Counted from the stretch's first letter, positions 43,191 to 55,764 are shown. The stretch: 64,000 bases of DNA from Martinezella lusitana (GCF_900094565.1 NZ_FMAF01000007.1:62001-126000); one strand, 5' to 3'. Numbers and translations are program-made. The notes: generated from the letters alone by a model not told the origin.

Positions 43191-44927
43191 ATGGTGCATG
43201 CAGCGACAAGCCGGCAATTTACTCTTCCCGAGGATGATGTCATCGGTCGGTTGGAAGGCGCCCGGCTGCAGATCGAGCAGCGTTTTCTGGACGGCGGCGC
43301 CGTCCTTCTCACGGTGACAGAAGTTCTGGCCAAGCTGGTCAATCTGCTGGAAGATATCGGCGGCTCGCTGAAGGAGGAAAACGCAGCCGAAGCGACCGCC
43401 CGGCTGCTTCAGACAGTCGATCTGCTCAACAAGTTGCCGCCCGCGGAAGTTCGTCGTCAGGAGTGCGTGGTCTCTATTGGTCAAACCGGGCGGCTTCTCG
43501 CCACGCAGGTCCTCTCCATGGAAGAAACCCTGCGGTACCTCAGAACCTTTGCTGCGACAGCGAAAATTGCGGGCGCGCGAATTCCGGATTTCTCCAGTTT
43601 TGCCAGCGAGATCGTCGAACGCATTGAGTTCGCCACCGGCGAGGTCAAAGCACTTTCGGGGCAGATCCGCGTGCTTGAAAACGGGATAAAATCAGCGGCG
43701 GCAAGCGAGGACGGCTCGCTCGGACAATATCTGGATGAGATACCGTCCATCGTCCAGCGCCTTCTGTCGAATGCACAGGAGATCCAGACCCAGCGCCGCG
43801 GTCTGTCGACATTGGCCGATACCGTTGCCGGGCTTGCGCGCCGGATTCAGAACAAGGTCGCCCACACCCTCTCCGCGATGCAGATCGGCGATATCACGCG
43901 GCAAAGGGTCGAGCATTGCCAGGCCGTCTATTCGATCACGGATGCCTATCTTGCCTCCCAGGCGTCCCTCAATCTTTCCGCGACTGATCGCAATCGCATC
44001 ACGGCTCTGACGACGACCCTCGTCTTCGAGCTGCTCAGCGAGACAACGGACGGTTTCAACCGCGAGACCGCAAAAATCGTCGACAACATTCGTAGCTTCA
44101 GGGACGATATCGGCACCCTGCTCGACCTCTATCAAACCATGATGTCGCAGAGCGGGCAGGACGGGCGCAGCCCGATCAATTCGCTGCGCGGTGATCTTTC
44201 CGCCGCCCGGGCAGTCGTCGATCGCATTGATGTCGCCGCGGCTGGAGCAAATCGGCTCAGCGAAAAGACGAGCGAGATGGTCAAGGAGCTGACCACGAGC
44301 ATTCTGACCATCCAGCTCGTGCGTCGGGACATCCAATACATGGCGCTCAACACCAATCTGCGCTGCGGCAAGCTTGGCGAAGAGGGGCGGGCAATTAACG
44401 TGGTCGCCGGAGAGCTGCGCTCGTTCGCATCGCTTCTCGATGAAGATGCGGAAAAAATCCTTATCGGGTTGGGCATGCTTGAGGGCCAGACTGCCGGCCT
44501 GAAGGACTGGCGGCAGAGCGATGACCAGGATAGTTCGTCGGGTTCCGGTGCGCATATCGATGCCGCTTTGCTGCACATTACCGAGGCTGGCGCATCCATG
44601 GATGTCAACGTGAAGGAGCTTCGCCGCTGTGGCGAGGATATGACCTCCAAGGTCGCCGAGGTCGTCAACAGCCTGGATTTCCGGGCGGGAATCGGCGAAA
44701 CGCTCGCATCCTGCACGGAGGAAGCCGGTCGTGATTATTGCGCTGTCGAGGATTTGATCGGGCTCGAAGCGCCGCTAGCTGCCATTTCGGAGCGCATCGC
44801 GAAAATCTATACGATGGCGGCAGAGCGCGAGATACATGCGAGTGTTTTTGGCGTGGCGACAGCTCCGGCCAGTCACGGACCGACGACTGGCAATGATGAG
44901 GAGTTGTTTGCAGAGGCTCTCTTCTGA
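43191..44927 (+). CDS. Soluble methyl-accepting-protein-like signalling protein
   Basis: A 578-residue, largely helical protein without membrane segments or signal peptide. Near residue 381 it has QYMALNTNLRCGKLGEEG followed by GRAINVVAGELRSFASLL. This is a diverged version of the chemoreceptor hairpin tip (the usual NLLALNAAIEAARAGE...GRGFAVVA). The long helical flanks predict a coiled-coil rod. It resembles cytoplasmic receptor-like proteins seen beside che clusters; whether it contacts CheA/CheW is uncertain because the tip is altered (RCGKLGEEG). The start follows CGGAG. Confidence 0.7.
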   Translation: MVHAATSRQFTLPEDDVIGRLEGARLQIEQRFLDGGAVLLTVTEVLAKLVNLLEDIGGSLKEENAAEATARLLQTVDLLNKLPPAEVRRQECVVSIGQTGRLLATQVLSMEETLRYLRTFAATAKIAGARIPDFSSFASEIVERIEFATGEVKALSGQIRVLENGIKSAAASEDGSLGQYLDEIPSIVQRLLSNAQEIQTQRRGLSTLADTVAGLARRIQNKVAHTLSAMQIGDITRQRVEHCQAVYSITDAYLASQASLNLSATDRNRITALTTTLVFELLSETTDGFNRETAKIVDNIRSFRDDIGTLLDLYQTMMSQSGQDGRSPINSLRGDLSAARAVVDRIDVAAAGANRLSEKTSEMVKELTTSILTIQLVRRDIQYMALNTNLRCGKLGEEGRAINVVAGELRSFASLLDEDAEKILIGLGMLEGQTAGLKDWRQSDDQDSSSGSGAHIDAALLHITEAGASMDVNVKELRRCGEDMTSKVAEVVNSLDFRAGIGETLASCTEEAGRDYCAVEDLIGLEAPLAAISERIAKIYTMAAEREIHASVFGVATAPASHGPTTGNDEELFAEALF

Positions 44928-45444
44928 TCAGTCAGGTCTGGAAATCACCGAATACGTCCTGCCGGTCAGGAGTTTGACGCGCTCGTCCACTTTGCCGCAT
45001 AGCAGGACGATGATGTTGCGAAGAAGTAGATCCATCACCGCTGTTGTGGTTGGCGCGCAGTCCTAGAGGGGCGCGCGCGAACCCTGGGGGTGACGAGCGA
45101 TCTTCCCGGAAGGCGATGGCGCTTGCAACTTGTAGAGCGCGCGGTTCGCCATATGCCGACAGCCCCGCAAGCAAATGCCACAATCTGCGGCCCTCAAATT
45201 CCGTCGTCCTTTTTAAGCTGTCGAAAATTATCGACTCTGATCGACCGTTTCATCAGATAGGTTGGCGTGCGCTCGAGGAGGCGGAAGATCCTGTCGCAGT
45301 GGCGGCGGAGCAGCTGTCACAATAAGAGCCAAACGAATTCGCTGTATGTTGATGGCCGGGTCGTGCCCAGAAGTCCCGCTTGGTGGTGGTTGCGAGCGGG
45401 CGTAGCAGCATCGCTGCAAAGCATTTGAGATCACTATCCTCTAT
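44928..45444. other. Intergenic region, no gene recognised
   Basis: About 520 bases between the receptor-like gene and the inverted repeat before the acyltransferase gene. Short frames are open on both strands, but none shows a ribosome site with a recognisable product. A decayed gene cannot be excluded. Confidence 0.4.
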
Positions 45445-45475
45445 AGGTTGAGTTTTTTAATCGACAACTCAACCT
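45445..45475. promoter_or_regulatory. Perfect inverted repeat upstream of the acyltransferase gene
   Basis: AGGTTGAGTT and AACTCAACCT form perfect 10-base arms separated by 11 bases. The repeat ends 32 bases before the start codon at 45508, where the promoter or leader should be. It could be an operator for a dimeric regulator or an RNA hairpin in the leader. No T-run follows directly, so a terminator is unlikely. Confidence 0.5.
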
Positions 45476-45507
45476 GATCTTAAAGATTATGCCTTATAGC
45501 GTGAACC

Positions 45508-46653
45508 ATGGAGGCAACGTCACGTCGGCATGATCTGGATTTTATCAGGGTCGCAGCATTCATGCTGCTGATCGTCTATCATGTCAGCCTGATGTATAAT
45601 TCCAGGGGCTTTCTTCTGAAGGCACCGGACAGCTCTCCCATCTTTGACATTATCCATCTGTGGACCCACCCTTGGCGCATGTCGCTGCTGTTTTTGATCT
45701 CAGGCGTCGTCACGGGGATATTGCTGACACGGCAAACTCCCGAGGTGCTGAGGAAGGCGCGAACGAGGCAGTTGCTGGTTCCGCTGCTGGTTGGAATGCT
45801 GTTTCTGATCCCTCCCCAAATGTATGTCTGCCTGAATACCAGCCTGGGGGTCGACATCAGCCTCCGAGACGTCTTCTGGCACTATCTGACCCTGACGCCC
45901 ATTCCGCTGCCCGACGGACGTGAGGTCAATCTCTTCTGGATGCAGCACCTGTGGTACCTCGCCTATCTCTGGACCTATACCGCAATCCTGACGCTTGTCG
46001 TATCGGCCTGGCCGAAGTTGCTGCCCCTCGCGGGGGATCGGCTGACGCCCCGGCTGGCGGGCAAGTGGATACTGATATTTCCCGCCATACTGTTCATCTT
46101 GCTCAGGCTCACGCTGCGGCCGGCCTTCCCCCCGACACTCAATATCCTCACCGACTGGTACAGCCATAGTATCTATCTGATGTCATTTCTGCTCGGTGTC
46201 GTGATGGCCATGCGCAGCGAATGCTGGGAGGCGGTCGTCGACGCGCGAAAACCCGCCCTGATCCTGGCGCTGGGTTGTGCGGTGCTTCTGACGATGCTCT
46301 TCCCGGGCCTGCCTGCCGGCGAGCCTGACATGTGGCAGGCATTTGCGGGAAGGGTGCTTGCCGGCACGTTCCAATGGTGTGCGATCGTCGCAATTCTCGG
46401 ATACGCAAAGGTCTGGCTGAATTCGGAGAACGCCGTTGTCCGCTATCTGAACAGGGCAGTGCTGACCTACTACGTGCTTCACCAGACGGTCATGTTGGTT
46501 ATTGCCTACTGGTTGCGTGAGTTTGGGTTGATGTCCGCCTCGTCTTTCATCCCGATCGTGGTTGCGACGCTCGCCGTCTGTGCGTTGTGTTACGAACTGA
46601 AACGACGTTTGGAAATCTCCTGGAAAGCCAGGATCCGCGCTGGCATTGCCTAA
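45508..46653 (+). CDS. Acyltransferase family 3 membrane protein (OpgC-like)
   Basis: A 381-residue inner-membrane protein with about ten helices. The N-terminal RRHDLDFIRVAAFMLLIVYH contains the family's conserved arginine and catalytic histidine. LISGVVTGILLTR and the FWMQHLWYLAYL loop match OpgC/acyltransferase-3 proteins, which transfer succinyl, acetyl or other acyl groups to extracytoplasmic glycans. It stands alone with a conspicuous inverted repeat upstream. The glycan it modifies is unknown; osmoregulated glucans are one candidate. Confidence 0.88.
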   Translation: MEATSRRHDLDFIRVAAFMLLIVYHVSLMYNSRGFLLKAPDSSPIFDIIHLWTHPWRMSLLFLISGVVTGILLTRQTPEVLRKARTRQLLVPLLVGMLFLIPPQMYVCLNTSLGVDISLRDVFWHYLTLTPIPLPDGREVNLFWMQHLWYLAYLWTYTAILTLVVSAWPKLLPLAGDRLTPRLAGKWILIFPAILFILLRLTLRPAFPPTLNILTDWYSHSIYLMSFLLGVVMAMRSECWEAVVDARKPALILALGCAVLLTMLFPGLPAGEPDMWQAFAGRVLAGTFQWCAIVAILGYAKVWLNSENAVVRYLNRAVLTYYVLHQTVMLVIAYWLREFGLMSASSFIPIVVATLAVCALCYELKRRLEISWKARIRAGIA

Positions 46654-46888
46654 CGCATGGATATCTCGATGTTCACCCGGCATGGGCTCCCTGGAGCAAT
46701 CTCTCTGGTTCAGGGTTAAGAGGGCGTCCGGTGCGCCGACACTCGGCCCCGGCTTTCACGATATCCACTCGCCGCACATTCCCGAGGTCGAGAAGATGAC
46801 CGATCTTCTGTCCTTGCCGCGAAAGCGTCTTCGGGACTTAGCGCAGGCCTTATCAACATCTTAAATGAAGGATCGGTGATGGAACCTG

Positions 46889-46916
46889 TTGACGCAAATT
46901 TAACCTCGTCTACTAT
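46889..46916 (+). promoter_or_regulatory. Probable promoter of the riboswitch-nrdHIEF transcript
   Basis: TTGACG (46889-46894) and TACTAT (46911-46916) are separated by 16 bases and lie just before the riboswitch. The palindrome ACTATATATAGT at 46912-46923 overlaps the -10 and may be a binding site. Transcription from here would include the whole riboswitch. Confidence 0.55.
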
Positions 46917-46925
46917 ATATAGTGT

Positions 46926-47118
46926 TCGAGGTTCCTTCGATTCGCAAGGATTGGAGGCTAAGATGGGAATACGGTCGCCGAGCATGATGCTCGTCAAGCC
47001 GTAGCTGCCCCCGCAACTGTGAGCGGCGAGTATTTGTTCTGCATGTGCCACTGAGGAATATATGCCTCGGGAAGGCAAGAGCAAATACTTCGACCCGCAA
47101 GCCAGGAGACCTGCCTCG
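46926..47118 (+). ncRNA. Cobalamin (B12) riboswitch upstream of nrdHIEF
   Basis: Conserved blocks in order: GAGGTTCC near 46928, GATGGGAATACGGTC near 46963, GTAGCTGCCCCCGCAACTGTGAGC (about 47002-47025), TGCCACTG and GGGAAGGC pair (47047-47080), and the B12 box GCCAGGAGACCTGCC (47101-47115). It precedes a B12-independent ribonucleotide reductase operon. In known cases adenosylcobalamin shuts such operons off so that the B12-dependent class II enzyme is used instead. An imperfect stem at about 47261-47300 may belong to the expression platform. Confidence 0.95.
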
Positions 47119-47385
47119 AGCAATAGCGTCCACGGGCGGGGTGTCCGGATGGCGAGCGATGGTTTGCGGCAGCTCGCCGTTGCCGTCGCTTTCCCCGAAT
47201 GGCCCGCAAAGGTTACTTCGAGGTGTGAAGTCCATGTCTTTGAGTATCCTTATCTGCCTGCACGACTGACGGCCGCCTAAGCGTCCGGCAGTCGGTTGTG
47301 CCCGCCGCCATTTTTCAGATTGCCGAACGGGTGTCGCCCGACGCCCGGACGATCTCGCACGCCTGTCATATATACGAGGACATCC

Positions 47386-47607
47386 ATGAGCATTACCGTC
47401 TACAGCAAGCCCGCTTGCGTCCAGTGCACCGCGACCACACGCGCCCTCGACCGCCAGGGTATCGATTACACCATCGTCGACGTGTCCACCGATACTGAAG
47501 CCTACGAGCTGGTGCAGGGTCTCGGCTATCGTCAGGTCCCGGTCGTTATCGCCGGCGAGCAGCATTGGGCTGGCTTCCGCCCCGACATGATCAGCGCGCT
47601 CGCCTGA
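47386..47607 (+). CDS. nrdH: NrdH, glutaredoxin-like electron donor
   Basis: A 73-residue thioredoxin-fold protein with the redox motif CVQC ([19 protein letters not shown]) and the NrdH C-terminal motif WAGFRPDMI. It reduces the class Ib ribonucleotide reductase NrdE, receiving electrons from thioredoxin reductase. ATG 47386 follows AGGA at good spacing; the upstream frame is non-coding leader. First gene of the operon, after the riboswitch. Confidence 0.95.
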   Translation: MSITVYSKPACVQCTATTRALDRQGIDYTIVDVSTDTEAYELVQGLGYRQVPVVIAGEQHWAGFRPDMISALA

Positions 47608-47618
47608 GGAACCGGGCG

Positions 47619-48001
47619 GTGGGCGAGATCGTCTATTTCTCCAGCAGATCTGAGAACACCCATCGCTTCGTTGCCAAGCTTGCCTTGCCGGCCGCTCGCA
47701 TTCCGCTCGGCGCGGGTGAAGAGCTTCGAGCGGCCCGTCCTTACGTTCTCATTGTCCCTACCTATTGTGGTGAAGGGGGCAAGGGTGCCGTGCCCAAGCA
47801 GGTGATCCGCTTCCTCAACGATGCGGATAACCGTTCAAACATCCGCGGGGTCATTGCCGCGGGCAACAGCAACTTCGGGGCGACGTTTGGTATCGCCGGC
47901 GACATCATCTCCACCAAATGCCGGGTACCGTATCTGTACCGGTTCGAGCTTTTGGGCACGGAAGAGGATGTCGTGAATGTCAGACACGGATTGGAACGAT
48001 T

Positions 48002-48014
<13 letters not shown>
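47619..48014 (+). CDS. nrdI: NrdI, flavodoxin-like activator
   Basis: A 131-residue flavodoxin-like FMN protein that supplies the oxidant to build the dimanganese-tyrosyl radical cofactor of NrdF. The phosphate loop is [13 protein letters not shown], and the later loops are [17 protein letters not shown] and [15 protein letters not shown] 47619 is the start, 11 bases after the nrdH stop with GAGGA before it. Its end overlaps the likely nrdE start. Confidence 0.93.
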
Positions 48015-51213
<3,199 letters not shown>

Positions 51214-51264
51214 GACTGGGTGATCCGTCCGCACGGCGTCGTGGGTCGCCCTGACGCCGTGGGC

Positions 51265-52191
51265 CTACTCGGGCGCCGGTTTTCCGCCGGCCACGCCCGG
51301 CAAGCCGAAAGCCTGTTGGAAGTAGTTCCGAAATGCCTGCATCGCAGGCGTCAAGGCGTTACCCGCACGCCATGCAAGTCCGACGTCCATGGCCGGTACG
51401 GTTTCCTGGATGTTGATCGTCTCGATGCGACGGCCTTCGAGCGACCACGGCCGATATACCATGTCGGAGAGGATGGCGACGCCCTGGTTGTTCGCGACCA
51501 TGGACCGAACGGCTTCCACCGATGAAGTGCGAAGCGTGACATTCGGTTGGTAGGGGGTCTTGCTCCAATATTTGAGCGATGACTGGGCGGCTTCGTCCAC
51601 CGTCAGCATGATGTAGGGCTCTTGCGATATTTCCTGCAGCCCCACGCCCTTTCGCCGCAGCAGGTGATGTTGCGCCGGAACCCAGAGCCTGCGCACCGAG
51701 CTCAACAGCGTCTCTGTCGTGATCATCGGGTTGAGAATGTTCGAGGTGAGCAGGACGGAAAGGTCGTAGCGGTTGGTCAGCAAACCTTCCTCGATCGATT
51801 CCCTGTTCAATTCATAGAGTTGCACCCGCAGTTTCGGGAAGAGCCGGCGTATCCGCTCGATGTGCATCGGCAGGAAATAGCCGATCACCGTGTAGGTGGC
51901 CGCGACGACCAGTTCGCCCTCGACATCGGTGTTGATGAAGTTGAGTTGCATCGCCTCGTCGATCTTGGCGAGGATCTCGTAGGCATGCGACAGGAACTGC
52001 CGTCCTGACGAGGTCAATTCCATCCCCTGCGCCGTGCGGGCGAAGAGGGGAACGCCGACGATCTGCTCGAGCTCCTTGATGGCGGCGGTTATGGCGGATT
52101 GAGAAATATTCTGGCTGATCGCCGCCTGGGAAACCTGCCCATATTCTGCGGTTGCGACGAAATAGCGAAGCTGGCGAATGCTGAGAGCCAC
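51265..52191 (-). CDS. LysR-family regulator divergent from the pxp-biotin locus
   Basis: A 308-residue LysR protein. The helix-turn-helix is at residues 4-62 (LRYFVATAEYGQVSQAAISQ; SAITAAIKELEQIVGVPLF), and the effector domain follows (ELVVAATYTVIGYFLPMHI). GTG 52191 follows GGAGGG. It diverges from pxpA with about 280 AT-rich bases between, a classic LysR layout, so it probably activates the five-gene pxp operon in response to its substrate. Confidence 0.92.
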   Translation of the reverse strand: MALSIRQLRYFVATAEYGQVSQAAISQNISQSAITAAIKELEQIVGVPLFARTAQGMELTSSGRQFLSHAYEILAKIDEAMQLNFINTDVEGELVVAATYTVIGYFLPMHIERIRRLFPKLRVQLYELNRESIEEGLLTNRYDLSVLLTSNILNPMITTETLLSSVRRLWVPAQHHLLRRKGVGLQEISQEPYIMLTVDEAAQSSLKYWSKTPYQPNVTLRTSSVEAVRSMVANNQGVAILSDMVYRPWSLEGRRIETINIQETVPAMDVGLAWRAGNALTPAMQAFRNYFQQAFGLPGVAGGKPAPE

Positions 52192-52472
52192 CGAACCGTC
52201 CCTCCAATAAATTCAGACTACTGCACTGCAAAAATGAATAATGCTGGTCAAAACTGCATCATCTTCAAGAGCAATTTTTGAGCATGCCTTGTAACTATAT
52301 ATTTTATCGCGATTTTTTCCGCATCACTCCGACGCATCATTATCATATTTTCAGATATTACTGCTCAAAAGAATCTATTTTTCAAGCTGCCAATTAGACC
52401 CTACCGTACTGATGAGGAAGGCGCCCGCCGAGGGATGCCTTCGGTACCGATCTACCAGTGAGGATTGCGGGT

Positions 52473-53255
52473 TTGAAGCGAACGGTGGATATCAACTGTG
52501 ATATGGGGGAGGCGTTCGGCCGGTGGCGTATCGGCGATACCAGCGATGAGCACCTCATAGCGCATATAAGCTCCGCCAACATAGCGGCGGGCTTTCATGC
52601 CGGCGATCCCAATCTCATCAATGACACGGTAAAACTAGCCGCCGAGCACGGCGTCGCGGTCGGCGCGCACCCGGGATACAACGACCTGCAAGGTTTCGGA
52701 CGCCGAAAGATCTCGGGCAGCAACAAGGAAATCGTCAACGACATCGTCTACCAGGTCGGTGCGCTTCGCGAGTTCTGCAGGCGTCACGGCACCAGCATGC
52801 AGCATGTCAAGCCGCATGGCGCTCTCTACATGGAGCTTGCTGCCAATCCGGAGCTGTCGGACGCTTTCATCGAGTACATGCGCACGACCGCACCCAATGC
52901 GCCCATTTTCTGCATGTGGAACTCAGCGACCTACGAGGCCGCCAGGCTGCTCGGCCATCCGGTCGTCAGGGAACTCTACGCTGATCGCGATTACGACGAC
53001 AATGGCTGGATCGTCTTTACCCGCGATGCCGGGCGGCCCGATCCCAAGGCGATCGCCAGGAAGGTCTTGCGCGCCTGCACCGAAGGAAAAGTGCGCACCG
53101 TCCAGGGAAGGGACATCCCAATCGAATTTGAATCCATCTGCTTCCATTCCGATACGCTCGGAGCGTTGGATATCGTCCGCGAGATGCGCGAGGCGTTGGT
53201 GGCCGAAGGAATTCGGATCGCGCCTGTTTCCCAGATATTAGAACAGCAAAAATGA
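52473..53255 (+). CDS. pxpA: PxpA: LamB/YcsF-family 5-oxoprolinase subunit A
   Basis: About 260 residues, of the LamB/YcsF family that provides the hydrolase-like subunit of prokaryotic 5-oxoprolinase. Motifs: [44 protein letters not shown] and [10 protein letters not shown], with conserved acidic and histidine residues of a metal or catalytic site. TTG 52473 is preferred, with GAGG before it; a GTG at 52458 is in frame upstream. First gene of an operon that also encodes a biotin carrier and biotin carboxylase, so the enzyme may act after a carboxylation. Confidence 0.88.
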   Translation: MKRTVDINCDMGEAFGRWRIGDTSDEHLIAHISSANIAAGFHAGDPNLINDTVKLAAEHGVAVGAHPGYNDLQGFGRRKISGSNKEIVNDIVYQVGALREFCRRHGTSMQHVKPHGALYMELAANPELSDAFIEYMRTTAPNAPIFCMWNSATYEAARLLGHPVVRELYADRDYDDNGWIVFTRDAGRPDPKAIARKVLRACTEGKVRTVQGRDIPIEFESICFHSDTLGALDIVREMREALVAEGIRIAPVSQILEQQK

Positions 53256-53264
53256 GGGGCTATC

Positions 53265-53507
53265 ATGAGCAAAGCTGAAATCAGATCACCGCTGCCTGGC
53301 ACCTTCTACAGGGCCTCGTCGCCGGATGCTCCTCCATTCAAGGCCGATGGTCAGGACGTCGCGGAAAGTGACATCGTCGGCGTAATCGAAGTCATGAAGA
53401 CCTTTCATGAGATCCCGGCGGGGCTTTCCGGAAGGAACATCACCTTCCTCATCGACAACGAAGAGCCGATCATGGCCGGCCAGGTCATCGCGGAGGTAGA
53501 ACAGTGA
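53265..53507 (+). CDS. Biotin carboxyl carrier protein, short form
   Basis: An 80-residue biotinyl domain without the N-terminal extension of AccB. It begins EIRSPLPGTFYRAS, and the biotin-accepting lysine is K45 in IEVMKTFHEIPA, where EVMKT replaces the usual EAMKM. It ends PIMAGQVIAEVEQ. The gene overlaps the biotin carboxylase gene by 4 bases (ATGA-like coupling) and lies 9 bases after pxpA. It would shuttle carboxybiotin between the carboxylase encoded next and an acceptor, probably PxpB/PxpC. Confidence 0.9.
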   Translation: MSKAEIRSPLPGTFYRASSPDAPPFKADGQDVAESDIVGVIEVMKTFHEIPAGLSGRNITFLIDNEEPIMAGQVIAEVEQ

Positions 53508-54889
53508 CGATCAGCTCCGTTCTCATCGCCAATCGCGGCGAAATCGCGGTTCGCATCATCAAGGCCGCCAAGGCCCTCGGTATCCGCACGGTGCAGGTGC
53601 ACAGCGCCGCCGATGCCGATATGCTGGCGGTGCGGCTGGCGGACGAGGCGATCAATATCGGACCGCCGGCGCCGAAGAAATCCTATCTCAACATCGAGGC
53701 CGTCATCGCGGCTGCCAAGGCCGCGAATGTCGATGCGGTGCATCCCGGCTATGGCTTCCTATCGGAGAATGGCGATTTCGCCGATGCCGTCGCGGCGGCC
53801 GGTTTGACGTTCATTGGCCCGAGTGGCGATGCCATTCGCCTGCTCGGAGACAAGGTTGCGGCGCGCGAGGTTGCCAAGCGCGCCGGCGTGCCGACCGTGC
53901 CCGGCAGCGGCGGGCGCATTTTCGATCTCGCTGAGGCTCACGAGATTGCCGAGCGTATCGGCTTCCCGGTGATGATCAAGGCTGCCGCCGGCGGTGGCGG
54001 CCGCGGCATCCGCATCGTGGAATCGCTTGCGGATCTCGACAAGCAGTTTCCGCTTGCCGCGGCTGAAGCGCTGGCCGCTTTCGGCGATGGCGGTCTTTAT
54101 ATCGAGAAGGTCATTTCCCGTGCGCGTCATGTCGAGGTGCAGATCTTCGGCGATGGGGAGAATTTCATCCATCTCCATGAGCGTGAATGCTCGTTGCAGC
54201 GCCGCCGTCAAAAGGTCTGGGAGGAGGCGCCGTCGCTCCTGCTGCCGCAGATCGTGCGCCAGAAGCTCTGCGAGAGTGCCGTCGCGTTGGCAAGAGAGGT
54301 TGGGTACAAGGGCGCCGGCACGGTCGAATATCTCTACGACGAAGATAGCAGCGAATTCTATTTCATCGAGGTCAACACGCGCATCCAGGTCGAGCATCCG
54401 GTGACCGAGATGATCACAGGCGTCGATCTTGTCCAGGAGATGTTCAGGGTCGCCGGCGGCGCGCCGCTTTCCGTCACGCAGGACGATATCCGCCCGCGCG
54501 GACATGCCATCGAATGCCGCATCAACGCCGAGGATCCCTTCAAGGGTTTCGTGCCGGCCCCGGGGCTTGTCGAGCGCCTGGTGGTTCCCGAGGGAGACGG
54601 CATCCGCTTCGATACCATGCTCTACGAAGGCTATACCGTTCCGCCCTTCTATGATTCCCTGCTGGGCAAGCTCATTGTCTGGGGTGAGACAAGAGGCGAA
54701 TGCCTGATAAGGCTTGGTCGAGCGCTCGACAACCTTGTGATCGAGGGGCTGGCGACGACCATTCCGCTGCATCAGGCACTCGTCCGCTCTTCGGCCGTGC
54801 AAATTGCGGCCTTCCATACGCGCTTCCTGGAAGGGTGGCTTGAAACCGAATTCTCTCCCAAAAATCATATTCGATCGGAGGTCGCCTGA
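53504..54889 (+). CDS. Biotin carboxylase (AccC-like)
   Basis: A 461-residue ATP-grasp enzyme that carboxylates biotin with ATP and bicarbonate. Visible: VLIANRGEIAVRIIKAAKAL, HPGYGFLSEN, ATP-grasp loop MIKAAAGGGGRGIR, EKVISRARHVEVQIFGDG, the FYFIEVNTRIQVEHPVTEM metal/catalytic segment, and RGHAIECRINAEDP. Length agrees with AccC. It is coupled to the short biotin carrier upstream and shares one base with the pxpB start downstream. There is no carboxyltransferase of the acyl-CoA type in the locus, so it is unlikely to be the housekeeping AccC. Confidence 0.93.
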   Translation: MTISSVLIANRGEIAVRIIKAAKALGIRTVQVHSAADADMLAVRLADEAINIGPPAPKKSYLNIEAVIAAAKAANVDAVHPGYGFLSENGDFADAVAAAGLTFIGPSGDAIRLLGDKVAAREVAKRAGVPTVPGSGGRIFDLAEAHEIAERIGFPVMIKAAAGGGGRGIRIVESLADLDKQFPLAAAEALAAFGDGGLYIEKVISRARHVEVQIFGDGENFIHLHERECSLQRRRQKVWEEAPSLLLPQIVRQKLCESAVALAREVGYKGAGTVEYLYDEDSSEFYFIEVNTRIQVEHPVTEMITGVDLVQEMFRVAGGAPLSVTQDDIRPRGHAIECRINAEDPFKGFVPAPGLVERLVVPEGDGIRFDTMLYEGYTVPPFYDSLLGKLIVWGETRGECLIRLGRALDNLVIEGLATTIPLHQALVRSSAVQIAAFHTRFLEGWLETEFSPKNHIRSEVA

Positions 54890-55764
54890 TGCCCGCGCGC
54901 TATAGTTTCGGAGGGGATGAACACCTCTTCATCGAATGCAGCGATGAGATGTCGCTGGAAGCCTTCTTCAAGAGCCTGTCGATGGCAACAGCCGTGCGGG
55001 AAAGCCAGATCAAGGGCGTCACCGAGATCTGCCCCGCCAATGCCTCGTTCCAGGTCAAGTTCAACCCGGATATCATCAAGCCCGACGACATGATGAAGGA
55101 AGTCAGGGCGATCGAGGTCGATGCCGAAAAGGCGGAACCCGTGCTCAAGACGCGGATCGTCGAAATCCCCGTCTTCTACAACGATCCCTGGACCCATGAG
55201 ACCTTGATGCGCTTTCGCGAGCGGCACCAGGAGCCTGAGGGCACCGATCTCGACTACGCCGCCAGGATCAATGGCTACGATGCCGTCGGCAGCTTCATAG
55301 AGGCCCATCACGGCTCACCGTGGTTCGTTTCCATGGTCGGCTTCGTCGCCGGCCTTCCCTTCATGTATCAGATGGTCGAGCGGGAGCGGCAGATCGAGGT
55401 GCCGAAATATCTGCGCCCGAGAACCGATACGCCGCGGCTGACGGTCGGCCATGGCGGTTGCTTCGGCTGCATCTATTCGGTGCGCGGCGCCGGCGGCTAT
55501 CAGATGTTCGGCATCACGCCCATGCCGATCTTCGATTCCAGCCAGACGACGAGCTATCTCCGCGATTTCATGGTCTTTTTCCGCCCGGGCGACATCGTGA
55601 AGTTCAAGCCTATCGATCGTGCCGCCTATGACCAGGCGGTCGAGGATGTCGACAGGGGCAGGTTTTCGCCGCCGATCCGCGAGGTCACTTTCGATCTTCG
55701 CGAATTCCAGAAGGACATCGACGGCTACAACACCAAGCTGGAGGGCACGCTCTATGCCCATTAA
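54889..55764 (+). CDS. pxpB: PxpB: KipI / allophanate hydrolase subunit 1 family (AHS1)
   Basis: A 291-residue AHS1-domain protein. Family segments are VTEICPANASFQVKFNPD, HHGSPWFVSMVGFVAGLPFM and VGHGGCFGCIYSVRG with GGYQMFGITPMPIFD. The usual KipI is shorter; the middle and C-terminal extensions here (residues about 85-130 and 240-290) resemble the AHS1 portion of urea carboxylase. AHS1 with AHS2 makes up the carboxyltransferase part of urea carboxylase, which fits the biotin genes upstream. Overlaps pxpC by 11 bases. Confidence 0.88.
   Translation: MPARYSFGGDEHLFIECSDEMSLEAFFKSLSMATAVRESQIKGVTEICPANASFQVKFNPDIIKPDDMMKEVRAIEVDAEKAEPVLKTRIVEIPVFYNDPWTHETLMRFRERHQEPEGTDLDYAARINGYDAVGSFIEAHHGSPWFVSMVGFVAGLPFMYQMVERERQIEVPKYLRPRTDTPRLTVGHGGCFGCIYSVRGAGGYQMFGITPMPIFDSSQTTSYLRDFMVFFRPGDIVKFKPIDRAAYDQAVEDVDRGRFSPPIREVTFDLREFQKDIDGYNTKLEGTLYAH

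Noticed and set aside
47261..47300. Imperfect stem (CGACTG...CAGTCG) as a separate terminator before nrdH
   Set aside because: Mismatched and without a T-run; at most part of the riboswitch expression platform, so not listed as its own feature.
53504..54889. Reading the AccC-like gene as the housekeeping acetyl-CoA carboxylase subunit
   Set aside because: It is embedded between a pxp-linked short biotin carrier and pxpB, with no fabE-type AccB neighbour.
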